This document shows, piece by piece, positions 40,218-48,065 of a stretch of 49,660 nucleotides of DNA. The stretch is from assembly GCA_001784475.1 (NCBI GenBank), contig MFRE01000015.1, positions 1 through 49,660 of the forward strand, given 5' to 3'. The DNA comes from Candidatus Magasanikbacteria bacterium RIFOXYD2_FULL_41_14 (lineage in GTDB: Bacteria; Patescibacteriota; Patescibacteriia; Magasanikbacterales; GWA2-37-8). The notes beneath the pieces are model-generated. The model did not search any database and was not told where the DNA came from. It saw only the letters and a list, made by a program, of their open reading frames with translations. Both the position numbers and the translations under genes were made by a program. Every line of letters starts with the position of its first letter. The stretch's first letter is position 1.

Positions 40218-41594
40218 TCAGTACGGTAATTTCCATAATCCGCGCTCATCTTTAAGCGTACCGCTAAAATATAAAATTTTATGAAAACTGTCAGCAGTTG
40301 AGTTTTCGACGGGATAGTCCAGGAGGTTGTGGCTTACAGAATAGTACGGGAATAATGCTTCAACTCGTTTGTTCCAGACTAGGCCCAGTGTGTTGTAGTG
40401 GTCAAGTGGCCAGACATCGCGTAAGCCCTCGCCAGAACGTGTTAGTAGATAAGGCGGCTGTCCGCTCGTATAGGTATTAATTTCGTATGATGTCCAAAAT
40501 AACCACCAGTCATTGTATGGGGCGAGTCGCCAGTGGTCTGCCTTAATTGGGTATTGCTCATTTTGATTTACTATTAATACATCACCAGGTCTGATTTGAA
40601 GCAGAATTTGTCCGGCGTGTGCTGCCAGTATTTCAGGTAAAATAATTTGTTTATCAATTTCTTTATCAACATTAAATGTGGCAAATTCGGTGGCGAACCC
40701 AAAAGTGTCTTTAGTTATCACATATTTGTCAGTAGTGCTACTTAGTTGTATTGTCCAGATTTGGTTATTTTCAGTTTGCCAATCTAAAAAATCATTTTTG
40801 CTGACAGAGGTTACGCGCGCGTTGGTTGGGTTGGCAATAAATATTTCCTTTTTTGTGCTAAAGAAAATTTGTTGGCCGGGCGAATCTTGCCAAGCGAATT
40901 TTGTGACAGCGCTTTTGTCAGATGTGATAATCTGCCAAGTTAATTTCTTGTCGGCGGTTGATATAATGAAGATATTATCATTGGTGGTGGAATCTGGTGC
41001 AATCGCTAAGTATTTTTCATCACCCGACCATTGCATTTGGGGTAGATTACCAATTGTGGGTAATTCTATTAATTGATTATTGCCGGTGCTATTTTCCAAA
41101 ATAAAAATTAAATAAGTATTTTTATTATCATTGTCTGTGTCTGTTTTTTTAATAGCGTATGCCAAATAATTTCCATTTGGCGATAATGACAAAATTTCCG
41201 GCAGATCGGACGATATTTTTTCCGGGCTGTTTTGTTTCAATAAAGAAATTTCTTTGATGTAAATAGTTTCTTTATCTTTTACCTCAATTTCTTTTTGCCA
41301 ACTATAATAATTAGGAGAGGAAAGAGACAAGTCGTATTTGCGTGAAGTGATATTTTTTAATCGGATTGGCATTTTTTCATTGAGTTTAACGCCGTCCAAA
41401 GAGACAGAAGTGTCGGCCGGTAAAATATCAATGCTTAGGCCACCGGTTTTTTTAAGGAGTCCATTTTGCCAATCATAGCTATAGCCAACGGAATAAAGTA
41501 GTATAATCGGAGTAAGTGTCAAAAAAAAGCCGATAAAAAAAATAAGTAAAATAATTCGCCAAGGTCTGGTAAAATAACTGCCAGGATATTCCAT
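40218..41594 (-). CDS. Membrane-anchored PEGA-domain and beta-propeller protein
   Basis: A 458-residue protein. The N-terminus has one membrane anchor (WRIILLIFFIGFFLTLTPII) following a short cytosolic stretch. Next is a PEGA-like domain (GGLSIDILPADTSVSLDGVK, then ISRKYDLSLSSPNYYSWQKE-like). The rest has repeated strand patterns (LSLSPNGNYLAYAIKK, MQWSGDEKYLAIAPDS, FAWQDSPGQQIFFSTK) typical of TolB/WD-like propellers. Such proteins are widespread in Patescibacteria and may sit at the cell surface. Function unknown. The RNase H gene follows it on the same strand with a short gap. Confidence 0.78.
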   Translation of the reverse strand: MEYPGSYFTRPWRIILLIFFIGFFLTLTPIILLYSVGYSYDWQNGLLKKTGGLSIDILPADTSVSLDGVKLNEKMPIRLKNITSRKYDLSLSSPNYYSWQKEIEVKDKETIYIKEISLLKQNSPEKISSDLPEILSLSPNGNYLAYAIKKTDTDNDNKNTYLIFILENSTGNNQLIELPTIGNLPQMQWSGDEKYLAIAPDSTTNDNIFIISTADKKLTWQIITSDKSAVTKFAWQDSPGQQIFFSTKKEIFIANPTNARVTSVSKNDFLDWQTENNQIWTIQLSSTTDKYVITKDTFGFATEFATFNVDKEIDKQIILPEILAAHAGQILLQIRPGDVLIVNQNEQYPIKADHWRLAPYNDWWLFWTSYEINTYTSGQPPYLLTRSGEGLRDVWPLDHYNTLGLVWNKRVEALFPYYSVSHNLLDYPVENSTADSFHKILYFSGTLKDERGLWKLPY

Positions 41595-41635
41595 AGATTG
41601 ATTTTAGATGTCAAATTTCAGATTCAGAGCCAATT

Positions 41636-41664
41636 TTGACTTATTGTTGATTTTGGGGTATAAT
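41636..41664 (+). promoter_or_regulatory. Strong consensus promoter of murA
   Basis: TTGACT, 17-base spacer, TATAAT, near perfect. It lies 35 bases before ATG 41700. Confidence 0.85.
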
Positions 41665-41699
41665 AACTCAAATTTCTCAATAAGTCAAAAAATATACCA

Positions 41700-43001
41700 A
41701 TGTCCTATTTATTAATTAACGGTGGTAAAAAATTAAAAGGATCAATTAAAGTACAAACTGCCAAAAATTCAGCAGTGGCAATTTTGTGCGCTTCAATTTT
41801 GGTTAAAGGGAAAGTTGAATTAAATGATGTGCCCCAAATTGAAGAAGTTAATCGCATTATAGAGTTACTCAAAAGTATTGGGGTTAAAATTTCCGGAGAT
41901 GGTGGTCGCTTGATAATTGATTCTTCCGGTTTGCTTGATTTACAAAAAATTGATAAAACTGCCGTTGCCAAAACTCGCTCATCACTACTTTTACTCGGGG
42001 CGTTGGCAGGTAGATTAAAAAAATATAAATTAGCCCGATCTGGCGGTTGCAAATTAGGGAATCGCACGGTGCGTCCCCATATTTTTGCTTTGGAAAAATT
42101 AGGATTAAAAATAAACTCCCGCCCGGATTGCTACGAGGTAGACGCCTCTGGCCTTACGGCCGGTAAAATTGTAATGTACGAATCTGGAGATACGCCAACT
42201 GAAAATGCCATTATGGCAGCGGTGGCGGCTAAGGGTACGACAGTTATCAAGATGGCCTCGGCCAATTATATGGTAGCTGATTTGTGTATTTTTTTGCAAT
42301 CAGTTGGTGCCGAAATTTCAGGTGTGGGAACCACCACCTTAACTGTCGTTGGTGGCCAGTCTATGGCTACTGGTGTCAAATACGCGATTATGCCTGATCC
42401 AATTGTTTGTATGACACTCATGGCGACAGCGATTGTAACTGGTTCGCGTTTGACTATTAAAAATTGTCCGATGGAATATTTGGAATTGGAACTGTGCAAA
42501 TTAGAAGTAATGGGGCAGAAATTTAAAATAAAAAATAAAAGATTGAGCGCTAATAATTTTTTTCAACTGGCCGATATTGAAATTATTCCTAGCAAATTAA
42601 CCGCTTTGCCAGATAAAATTGAAGGGCGTCCGTTTCCTGGTTTGAATATTGATAATTTACCACTTTTTGTTCCGATTTTAGCCAAAGCGCAGGGTCGCAC
42701 TTTAGTGCACGATTGGGCCTATGAAAATCGGGCGGTATATTCTTTAGAATTGCAAAGATTAGGAGTTAATGTTACTTTACTTGACCCCCATAGAATTTGG
42801 GTTGAAGGGCCCACTAAGTTTAAACATAATGAGGTGATAGCACCTCCCGCCTTGCGGCCAGCAGTGAATGTTTTTATCTGCATGCTCGCAGCCAAAGGTC
42901 AATCCATTTTGCGCAATACCTATGAAATTGACCGCGGTTATGAAAATTTATATGCGGTTTTAAATTCAGTCGGGGCGGATGTGCAAGTTATTAGTAAATA
43001 A
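41700..43001 (+). CDS. murA: UDP-N-acetylglucosamine 1-carboxyvinyltransferase (MurA-like)
   Basis: It adds enolpyruvate to UDP-GlcNAc, the first committed step of peptidoglycan synthesis. The 433-residue protein has the EPSP synthase-like fold. VQTAKNSAVAILCASIL is the diverged version of the family's GAKNxALPIL, and RSGGCKLGNRTVRPHIFALE holds the catalytic Cys. KIVMYESGDTPTENAIMAA, DNLPLFVPILAKAQGRT and the C-terminal IDRGYENLYAVLNSVGADV follow. The sequence is diverged from standard MurA, so it might be a paralog, but the Cys loop argues for activity. It precedes an S41 protease in the same direction, 11 bases apart. Confidence 0.88.
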   Translation: MSYLLINGGKKLKGSIKVQTAKNSAVAILCASILVKGKVELNDVPQIEEVNRIIELLKSIGVKISGDGGRLIIDSSGLLDLQKIDKTAVAKTRSSLLLLGALAGRLKKYKLARSGGCKLGNRTVRPHIFALEKLGLKINSRPDCYEVDASGLTAGKIVMYESGDTPTENAIMAAVAAKGTTVIKMASANYMVADLCIFLQSVGAEISGVGTTTLTVVGGQSMATGVKYAIMPDPIVCMTLMATAIVTGSRLTIKNCPMEYLELELCKLEVMGQKFKIKNKRLSANNFFQLADIEIIPSKLTALPDKIEGRPFPGLNIDNLPLFVPILAKAQGRTLVHDWAYENRAVYSLELQRLGVNVTLLDPHRIWVEGPTKFKHNEVIAPPALRPAVNVFICMLAAKGQSILRNTYEIDRGYENLYAVLNSVGADVQVISK

Positions 43002-43012
43002 GATTTCTAAAT

Positions 43013-44257
43013 ATGATTAATGAGAACAATACTGTTTCAAAGCGGGGAAAATTCGGATTTATAGTTTCAATTATTGTTGTCGCTGGTTTTTTTGGGATGG
43101 GATATTTTACTGGCCAAGGAGTTATAATCAAGAAGCAGTCTCTTAATTCCGAAGGCAATGTTGATATTACCAAGGTTATTAATTTAAAACGATCTTTAAA
43201 TAACTCCGACAGTGTTGATTTTAATGAATTTTGGCAAGTTTGGGATCGGGTCAAAGAAAAGTATGTCAAGCAACCCGCCAAAGAGGCAGACATGTTTTAT
43301 GGCGCAATTTCCGGGATGGTTAGTGCTCTAGGAGATCCATATTCAGTATTTATGCCACCGCAAGTTGCCAGTGACTTTTCCAAAAGTTTGTCTGGTGAAT
43401 TTTCCGGCATTGGAGCAGAAATTGGAATCAAAGAAGACCAGTTGGTTGTGGTCGCGCCCTTACCAGGGACCCCGGCTGAAAAAGCCGGTCTGCACGCTGG
43501 TGATAAAATTTTAGCGATTGATGGCGTTGATACTTACGGTATGGATACGATTACAGCAGTTACTAAAATTCGCGGCGAAGCTGGGACACAGGTTGTTTTG
43601 CTTGTTACTCCTGATGGCATAAAAAAAGCCGAAGAAGTAAAAATAACGCGTGCCACTATTAGCGTCCCATCTGTTATTTATGAGCAAAAAGAAGATGTGG
43701 CTTATTTGCGGATAATGCAGTTCAATGAAGATACCACGAGCGAACTTGATAAATATATCAAAAAATTAAAAAAAGATAATTTAAATAAAGTCATTTTGGA
43801 TTTGCGGAATAATCCTGGTGGCTATTTAGACGCGGCTATTGCTATGGCCAGTGAATGGGTACAAGATGGGGTAGTGGTGAGCGAGCGTTTTAGCAGTGGT
43901 CAACAAAATAACCACAATAGTTTGGGAGAGCATCGCTTGGCTGGCATTAAAACCGCAGTTTTAGTCAATGCCGGTTCGGCTTCAGCTTCGGAAATTGTGG
44001 CCGGAGCTTTGCAGGATTATAAAGCTGGCACTATTATCGGTGAAAAAACTTACGGTAAAGGTTCGGTACAAGAATTTGAACCGTTTCCGGATGGTTCGGC
44101 ATTAAAGATTACTGTGGCGGAATGGTTCACGCCCAAAGGAAAAAATATTAATAAAGAGGGGATTATTCCAGATGTGGAAGTGAAAGAGGATTATGAAAAT
44201 GAGGCAGTTGGTCAAGATGTGATGATGGATAAGGCAATGGAGATTTTAAGCCAATAG
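43013..44257 (+). CDS. S41-family C-terminal processing peptidase (CtpA/Prc)
   Basis: A membrane-anchored Ser-Lys protease of 414 residues. The N-terminus has a signal anchor (FIVSIIVVAGFFGMGYFT-type). A PDZ domain follows (GIGAEIGIKEDQLVVVAPLP, AGLHAGDKILAIDGVDTYGM). The catalytic domain has LDLRNNPGGYLDAAI, AVLVNAGSASASEIVAGALQ (Ser) and GEKTYGKGSVQEFEP (Lys). These proteases trim exported proteins or act in cell-wall enzyme control. It ends before a strong bidirectional terminator and is convergent with the repeat-kinase gene. Confidence 0.95.
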   Translation: MINENNTVSKRGKFGFIVSIIVVAGFFGMGYFTGQGVIIKKQSLNSEGNVDITKVINLKRSLNNSDSVDFNEFWQVWDRVKEKYVKQPAKEADMFYGAISGMVSALGDPYSVFMPPQVASDFSKSLSGEFSGIGAEIGIKEDQLVVVAPLPGTPAEKAGLHAGDKILAIDGVDTYGMDTITAVTKIRGEAGTQVVLLVTPDGIKKAEEVKITRATISVPSVIYEQKEDVAYLRIMQFNEDTTSELDKYIKKLKKDNLNKVILDLRNNPGGYLDAAIAMASEWVQDGVVVSERFSSGQQNNHNSLGEHRLAGIKTAVLVNAGSASASEIVAGALQDYKAGTIIGEKTYGKGSVQEFEPFPDGSALKITVAEWFTPKGKNINKEGIIPDVEVKEDYENEAVGQDVMMDKAMEILSQ

Positions 44258-44265
44258 AAATCATA

Positions 44266-44308
44266 ATAAAAAAACCGCCTAGAATAAATAGACAGGCGGT
44301 TTTTTTGT
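44266..44308. terminator. Bidirectional Rho-independent terminator
   Basis: AAAACCGCCT and AGGCGGTTTT arms, with an A-run on the left and a T-run on the right. It serves both convergent genes. Confidence 0.92.
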
Positions 44309-44319
44309 TATGTAAGCTT

Positions 44320-46461
44320 TTAACTAGAAATTGCCTGGTCAAAATCAATTAAATATATTCGCGGTTTTTTGGTAAAATCAACTTGACCGTTTTCGTCCCT
44401 AAAAAATCTTAGGCAAAAATTTCCAGAATGACAGTCGTGGCCATGTACGACGCCTTGTTTTCGTAAAACACTTTTTATTTTATCAGCGTCTCTGTTTAAT
44501 TCGCCTAAAAATTCCCCATCCAATATTTCCCAATCAGCCAAACTTAAATCAAGTACTCCGCTATAAACATCAACCAAATCTTGTTTGTTTAAATGGTATG
44601 ATATGATTGGCTCAACGGGAACATAGTCAAATCCTTCATTTTTCCATAATCCGCAATCTTCATACATTTTTTGCCAAGCCATAAAAGCAGATGGAATTAT
44701 TCGTCTTATTATTGTTTTTCCTTTTAATTGACCGCCGACTAAAAATGTTTCCGATCCATCTTTAGGAAATTGTTTTCGTGAAAATTTGTCTTTCAGAACA
44801 TTTATTTTTTCATACAATCTTGGTTCGACAATGCTATCTCCTAAATTCTTTTTAGCTAATTCCAACAATGCTTTTCTGTCACTTTCAAAAGCATACCGAA
44901 TCATTTTTGAGCATATGCTTCTGGTTTCCAGATCCTCTTGTTCTAATCCCATTCTTATTAATTCCACCCGTTCACTCGCGGAAACGTACATAATCATTCT
45001 CGCACACACTCTTTTGGTTTCCTGGTCTTCCTGTTCTAATCCCATCCTTATCAATTTTCCTCGTTCATTTTCAGGAGCGCACGCAATCATTTTGGCGCAC
45101 ATTTTTTTAGTTTCTGGGTCTTTCTGTTCTAATCCAGCTTTTACTATTTCTCCAACTTTCATTCTGAGTTTCTCTTGTTCATTTTTTGGAGCCCGCCAAA
45201 TCATATCCGCACAAATCTTTTGAGTTTTTGGGTCTTCCTGTTCTAATCCAGCTTTTACTATTTCTCCAACTTTTGTTCTGAGTTTCTCTTGTTCGTTTTC
45301 TGGAGCGCGCCCAATCATCTCTGCATACACACTTTGAGTTTCTGGGTCTTCCTGTTCTAATCCAGCTTTTACTATTTTTCCAACTTTCTTATTTAATATT
45401 TCTCTTTCGTTTTTAGAAACGCTTTCAATCATATTGGCACACGCCTTTATGGTATCTGGGTTTTCCTGTTCTAATCCCATTCTTATTAATTCCACCCGTT
45501 CACTCGCGGAAACGTACATAATCATTCTCGCACACACTCTTTTGGTTTCCTGGTCTTCCTGTTCTAATCCCATCCTTATCAATTTTCCTCGTTCATTTTC
45601 AGGAGCGCACGCAATCATTTTGGCGCACATTTTTTTAGTTTCTGGGTCTTTCTGTTCTAATCCAGCTTTTACTATTTCTCCAACTTTCATTCTGAGTTTC
45701 TCTTGTTCATTTTTTGGAGCCCGCCAAATCATATCCGCACAAATCTTTTGAGTTTTTGGGTCTTCCTGTTCTAATCCAGCTTTTACTATTTCTCCAACTT
45801 TTGTTCTGAGTTTCTCTTGTTCGTTTTCTGGAGCGCGCCCAATCATCTCTGCATACACACTTTGAGTTTCTGGGTCTTCCTGTTCTAATCCAGCTTTTAC
45901 TATTTTTCCAACTTTCTTATTTAATATTTCTCTTTCGTTTTTAGAAACGCTTTCAATCATATTGGCACACGCCTTTATGGTATCTGGGTTTTCCTGTTCT
46001 AATCCCATTCTTATTAATTCCACCCGTTCACTCGCGGAAACGTACATAATCATTCTCGCACACACTCTTTTGGTTTCCTGGTCTTCCTGTTCTAATCCCA
46101 TCCTTATCAATTTTCCTCGTTCATTTTCAAAAGCACAGTAAATCATTTGCGCACACACTATTTTAATTTCCAAATTTGCCTGCGCTAACCCAGCTCTTAT
46201 CAAACGACCGCGTTCATCTTTTAGAGAATCAATTATTTTTTTTTCTAAAAGAAGGGGTGAATTTCCAGCAGCTTCTTTAATTTTTTGATCTTGTTTTTTG
46301 TCGCTTAAATATCTGACCAAGGAATGCTCGGTTATCTCGTCTTGTCCGGAAATTTCATACATAGACAAAAATTCCGGTCTCGCAAAAGCTGGTTTGTTAA
46401 TATTTTCGTTCGCTGATATTTCTGGTGTCAATATATCTGCCACGCCATGCTCTAGTTTCAT
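44320..46461 (-). CDS. Helical-repeat protein with C-terminal kinase-like domain
   Basis: A 713-residue protein; the ORF track's TTG start adds five residues and ATG 46461 is preferred. Residues about 85-525 are tandem helical units of about 31 or 38 residues, for example LIRMGLEQEDQETKRVCARM and VKAGLEQEDPETQSVYAEMI. Residues about 535-713 resemble a small protein-kinase/aminoglycoside phosphotransferase fold. GKTIIRRIIPSAFMAWQKMY is N-lobe-like, VVHGHDCHSGNF (near residue 670) is catalytic-loop-like (HGxDxxxxN), and IYLIDFDQAIS is DFG-like. A family name is unknown to me. A 528-base block is repeated with no visible differences, so the repeat number is likely variable. Confidence 0.72.
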   Translation of the reverse strand: MKLEHGVADILTPEISANENINKPAFARPEFLSMYEISGQDEITEHSLVRYLSDKKQDQKIKEAAGNSPLLLEKKIIDSLKDERGRLIRAGLAQANLEIKIVCAQMIYCAFENERGKLIRMGLEQEDQETKRVCARMIMYVSASERVELIRMGLEQENPDTIKACANMIESVSKNEREILNKKVGKIVKAGLEQEDPETQSVYAEMIGRAPENEQEKLRTKVGEIVKAGLEQEDPKTQKICADMIWRAPKNEQEKLRMKVGEIVKAGLEQKDPETKKMCAKMIACAPENERGKLIRMGLEQEDQETKRVCARMIMYVSASERVELIRMGLEQENPDTIKACANMIESVSKNEREILNKKVGKIVKAGLEQEDPETQSVYAEMIGRAPENEQEKLRTKVGEIVKAGLEQEDPKTQKICADMIWRAPKNEQEKLRMKVGEIVKAGLEQKDPETKKMCAKMIACAPENERGKLIRMGLEQEDQETKRVCARMIMYVSASERVELIRMGLEQEDLETRSICSKMIRYAFESDRKALLELAKKNLGDSIVEPRLYEKINVLKDKFSRKQFPKDGSETFLVGGQLKGKTIIRRIIPSAFMAWQKMYEDCGLWKNEGFDYVPVEPIISYHLNKQDLVDVYSGVLDLSLADWEILDGEFLGELNRDADKIKSVLRKQGVVHGHDCHSGNFCLRFFRDENGQVDFTKKPRIYLIDFDQAISS
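44941..46110. repeat. 528-bp tandem direct repeat, two full copies and a partial third
   Basis: TTCTAATCCCAT boundaries recur at 44941, 45469 and 45997, each 528 bases apart (176 codons). By eye, the copies 44941-45468 and 45469-45996 are identical. The third runs to about 46110 before diverging. It lies inside the repeat-kinase gene and keeps the frame. Confidence 0.92.
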
Positions 46462-46484
46462 ATAATTTTTTGGCAAGATATTAA

Positions 46485-46530
46485 AAAATTATAAATCTAA
46501 AATTAAAAACCTGCCTGCCGGCAGGTCTAA
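46485..46530. repeat. Short AT-rich spacer with ACCTGCCTGCCGGCAGGT palindrome
   Basis: ACCTGCC/GGCAGGT around TGCC, a perfect short palindrome between era and the repeat-kinase gene, with AAATCTAAAATTAAAAA and TCTAAAATCACTAAAT around it. It may fold in transcripts from era. No T-run follows on the minus strand, so termination is doubtful. Confidence 0.6.
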
Positions 46531-46535
46531 AATCA

Positions 46536-47414
46536 CTAAATCCGATCTTCCCACCTTCTGTCTGTCTCCACTTCCAGTTCCAAAAAGACTTTTCTATTCA
46601 TGGCAATTTCCAATTCTTTGCGCGCCGCGATGCCAATTTCTTTTATTGCTCGGCCATTAGCACCGATGATCATCTTTTTGTAGCGTTTATCGTAAGTGAA
46701 AATTGTGGCTTTGACCACTACAATTTCACCTTTATCTTCAAACGACTGCACTTCTACGTGTGTAGTGTAGGGAACTTCCTGGCGCAGAGCCAAGAGAACT
46801 TTTTCACGGACTACCTCCGCTATCAAAAATTCCCGATTAACATTAGTGATTTGATCTAGCGGATACAATTGTTCTCCAATTGGCAAAAGTTCTAGCACTT
46901 TTTCACGCAACGGTTCAACATGTCTATTTAGTAGCGCAGACAGTTCAAATACGGCTTGGTATTCTTCACCCAAAATTTTATAATCATCTATATAAGATTT
47001 TTCTTTTGCTGAAAGGTCGCTTTTATTAATCACTAAAATCTTTGGAATATCCAATTTGCGCAATAAAGATTGGATGAATCGCTCTTCGGCACCAACGGCT
47101 TTGCAAGGGTCAACCACATAAATCGCGAGGTCAATATCTTTGATAGCATCATTAACTAATTCACCCAGCTTACCAGCCAAAATATTGTGATGATCCCGCA
47201 GGACCCCAGGGGTATCCACAAACACCGCTTGACCGCCAGGATAATTTAAAACTCCATGAATAATATGGCGCGTTGTTTGTGGTTTGTGCGTTACAGCGGC
47301 TAATTTCGTGCCAACCAAAGCATTAAGCAGGGTTGATTTACCGGAATTGGAACGGCCAATTAGGGTTACAAAACCGCTTTTAAATTGTATTTTTTCTACT
47401 TTTTTTTCTTTCAT
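46536..47414 (-). CDS. era: GTPase Era
   Basis: A ribosome-assembly GTPase that binds the 3' end of 16S rRNA. The 292-residue protein has G1 GRSNSGKSTLLNAL, G2/G3 region VTHKPQTTRHIIHG and VFVDTPGV, G4 VINKSD, and G5 (FELSALL). The C-terminal KH domain has TYDKRYKKMIIGANGRAIKE. A 12-residue lysine-rich N-terminus precedes the fold. It is divergent from rplI, and a probable promoter overlaps that of rplI. Confidence 0.97.
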   Translation of the reverse strand: MKEKKVEKIQFKSGFVTLIGRSNSGKSTLLNALVGTKLAAVTHKPQTTRHIIHGVLNYPGGQAVFVDTPGVLRDHHNILAGKLGELVNDAIKDIDLAIYVVDPCKAVGAEERFIQSLLRKLDIPKILVINKSDLSAKEKSYIDDYKILGEEYQAVFELSALLNRHVEPLREKVLELLPIGEQLYPLDQITNVNREFLIAEVVREKVLLALRQEVPYTTHVEVQSFEDKGEIVVVKATIFTYDKRYKKMIIGANGRAIKEIGIAARKELEIAMNRKVFLELEVETDRRWEDRI

Positions 47415-47426
47415 AATAATATGGCC

Positions 47427-47456
47427 TTGCCTTTTTTCTATGATTTATGTTATAAT
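47427..47456 (+). promoter_or_regulatory. Promoter of rplI
   Basis: TTGCCT, 18-base spacer, TATAAT. It overlaps a minus-strand promoter for era. The leader to ATG 47491 is about 28 bases. Confidence 0.7.
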
Positions 47457-47483
47457 TCTACCATAAAATTACAGTTAAATCAA
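47455..47483 (-). promoter_or_regulatory. Possible promoter of era, overlapping that of rplI
   Basis: Minus strand: TTGATT, 17-base spacer, TAGAAT, about 40 bases from the era ATG. It is less certain because TATAAC is also nearby. Confidence 0.5.
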
Positions 47484-47490
47484 GTATAGA

Positions 47491-47928
47491 ATGAAAGTCA
47501 TTTTATTACAAAAAGTAGCCGGATTGGGAGATATTGACCAAATTAAAGATGTGGCCGATGGTTATGCCCGTAATTTTTTATTTCCCCGGCATTTGGCCGT
47601 AGCCGCCACTGCACCGGTTTTGGCTGACTTGGCAATTCATAAGAAAAAAGAGGCGAAAGAAGCGGAAAATGATCTGCATGACCAGCAGACCTTGGCAGAC
47701 AAATTAAGCGGTTTAGAGGTGGAAATAAAAGAAAAGGCCAGTGGGAAGGGGCTATTATATGCGTCGGTGGGTCCGGCGCGTGTCGCGACTGCTTTGGAAA
47801 AAATTGGATTGGCGGTTGAACGGAGCCAAATACATATGAAACCGATAAAAGAAGCGGGAGAATTTGAAGCGCTAATCAAATTACGCCATGGTTTGGAAGC
47901 AACTGTCAGTGTCATCGTCTCTGTCTAA
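47491..47928 (+). CDS. rplI: 50S ribosomal protein L9
   Basis: A 145-residue ribosomal protein. The N-terminal domain reads [20 protein letters not shown] and [17 protein letters not shown], the signature of L9. The linker helix ([19 protein letters not shown]) and C-terminal domain ([20 protein letters not shown]) complete it. It stabilises the ribosome at the L1 stalk and affects frame maintenance. L9 is absent from some CPR groups, so its presence narrows the taxonomy. It is monocistronic, with promoter and terminator in place. Confidence 0.97.
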   Translation: MKVILLQKVAGLGDIDQIKDVADGYARNFLFPRHLAVAATAPVLADLAIHKKKEAKEAENDLHDQQTLADKLSGLEVEIKEKASGKGLLYASVGPARVATALEKIGLAVERSQIHMKPIKEAGEFEALIKLRHGLEATVSVIVSV

Positions 47929-47929
47929 T

Positions 47930-47960
47930 GCCCCCCGAGTAAATCGCGGGGTTTTTATTT
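47930..47960 (+). terminator. Rho-independent terminator of rplI
   Basis: GCCCCCCGAG and CGCGGGG arms around TAAATC, followed by a T-rich stretch (TTTTTATTTT). Confidence 0.8.
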
Positions 47961-47972
47961 TAGCTTATTTAT

Positions 47973-47980
47973 GCTATAAT
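47973..47980 (+). promoter_or_regulatory. Extended -10 promoter of pyrG
   Basis: TGCTATAAT, an extended -10. The leader to ATG 48066 is about 80 bases and contains TTAATCTTAAATCTTTAATC repeats. Confidence 0.6.
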
Positions 47981-47989
47981 GTTATCTGT

Positions 47990-48062
47990 TATTTAAAATT
48001 AAAGAATAAAGATTATAATGCTGTTGTAATTATTTAATCTTAAATCTTTAATCTTTTGTTAT
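47990..48062. repeat. AT-rich TTAATCTTTAATC-type repeat tract before pyrG
   Basis: TTAAAGAATAAAGATTATAA on the left and TTTAATCTTAAATCTTTAAT on the right form an imperfect inverted repeat in the pyrG leader, like the tracts near 15.95 and 19.86 kb. Confidence 0.6.
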
Positions 48063-48065
48063 ATT

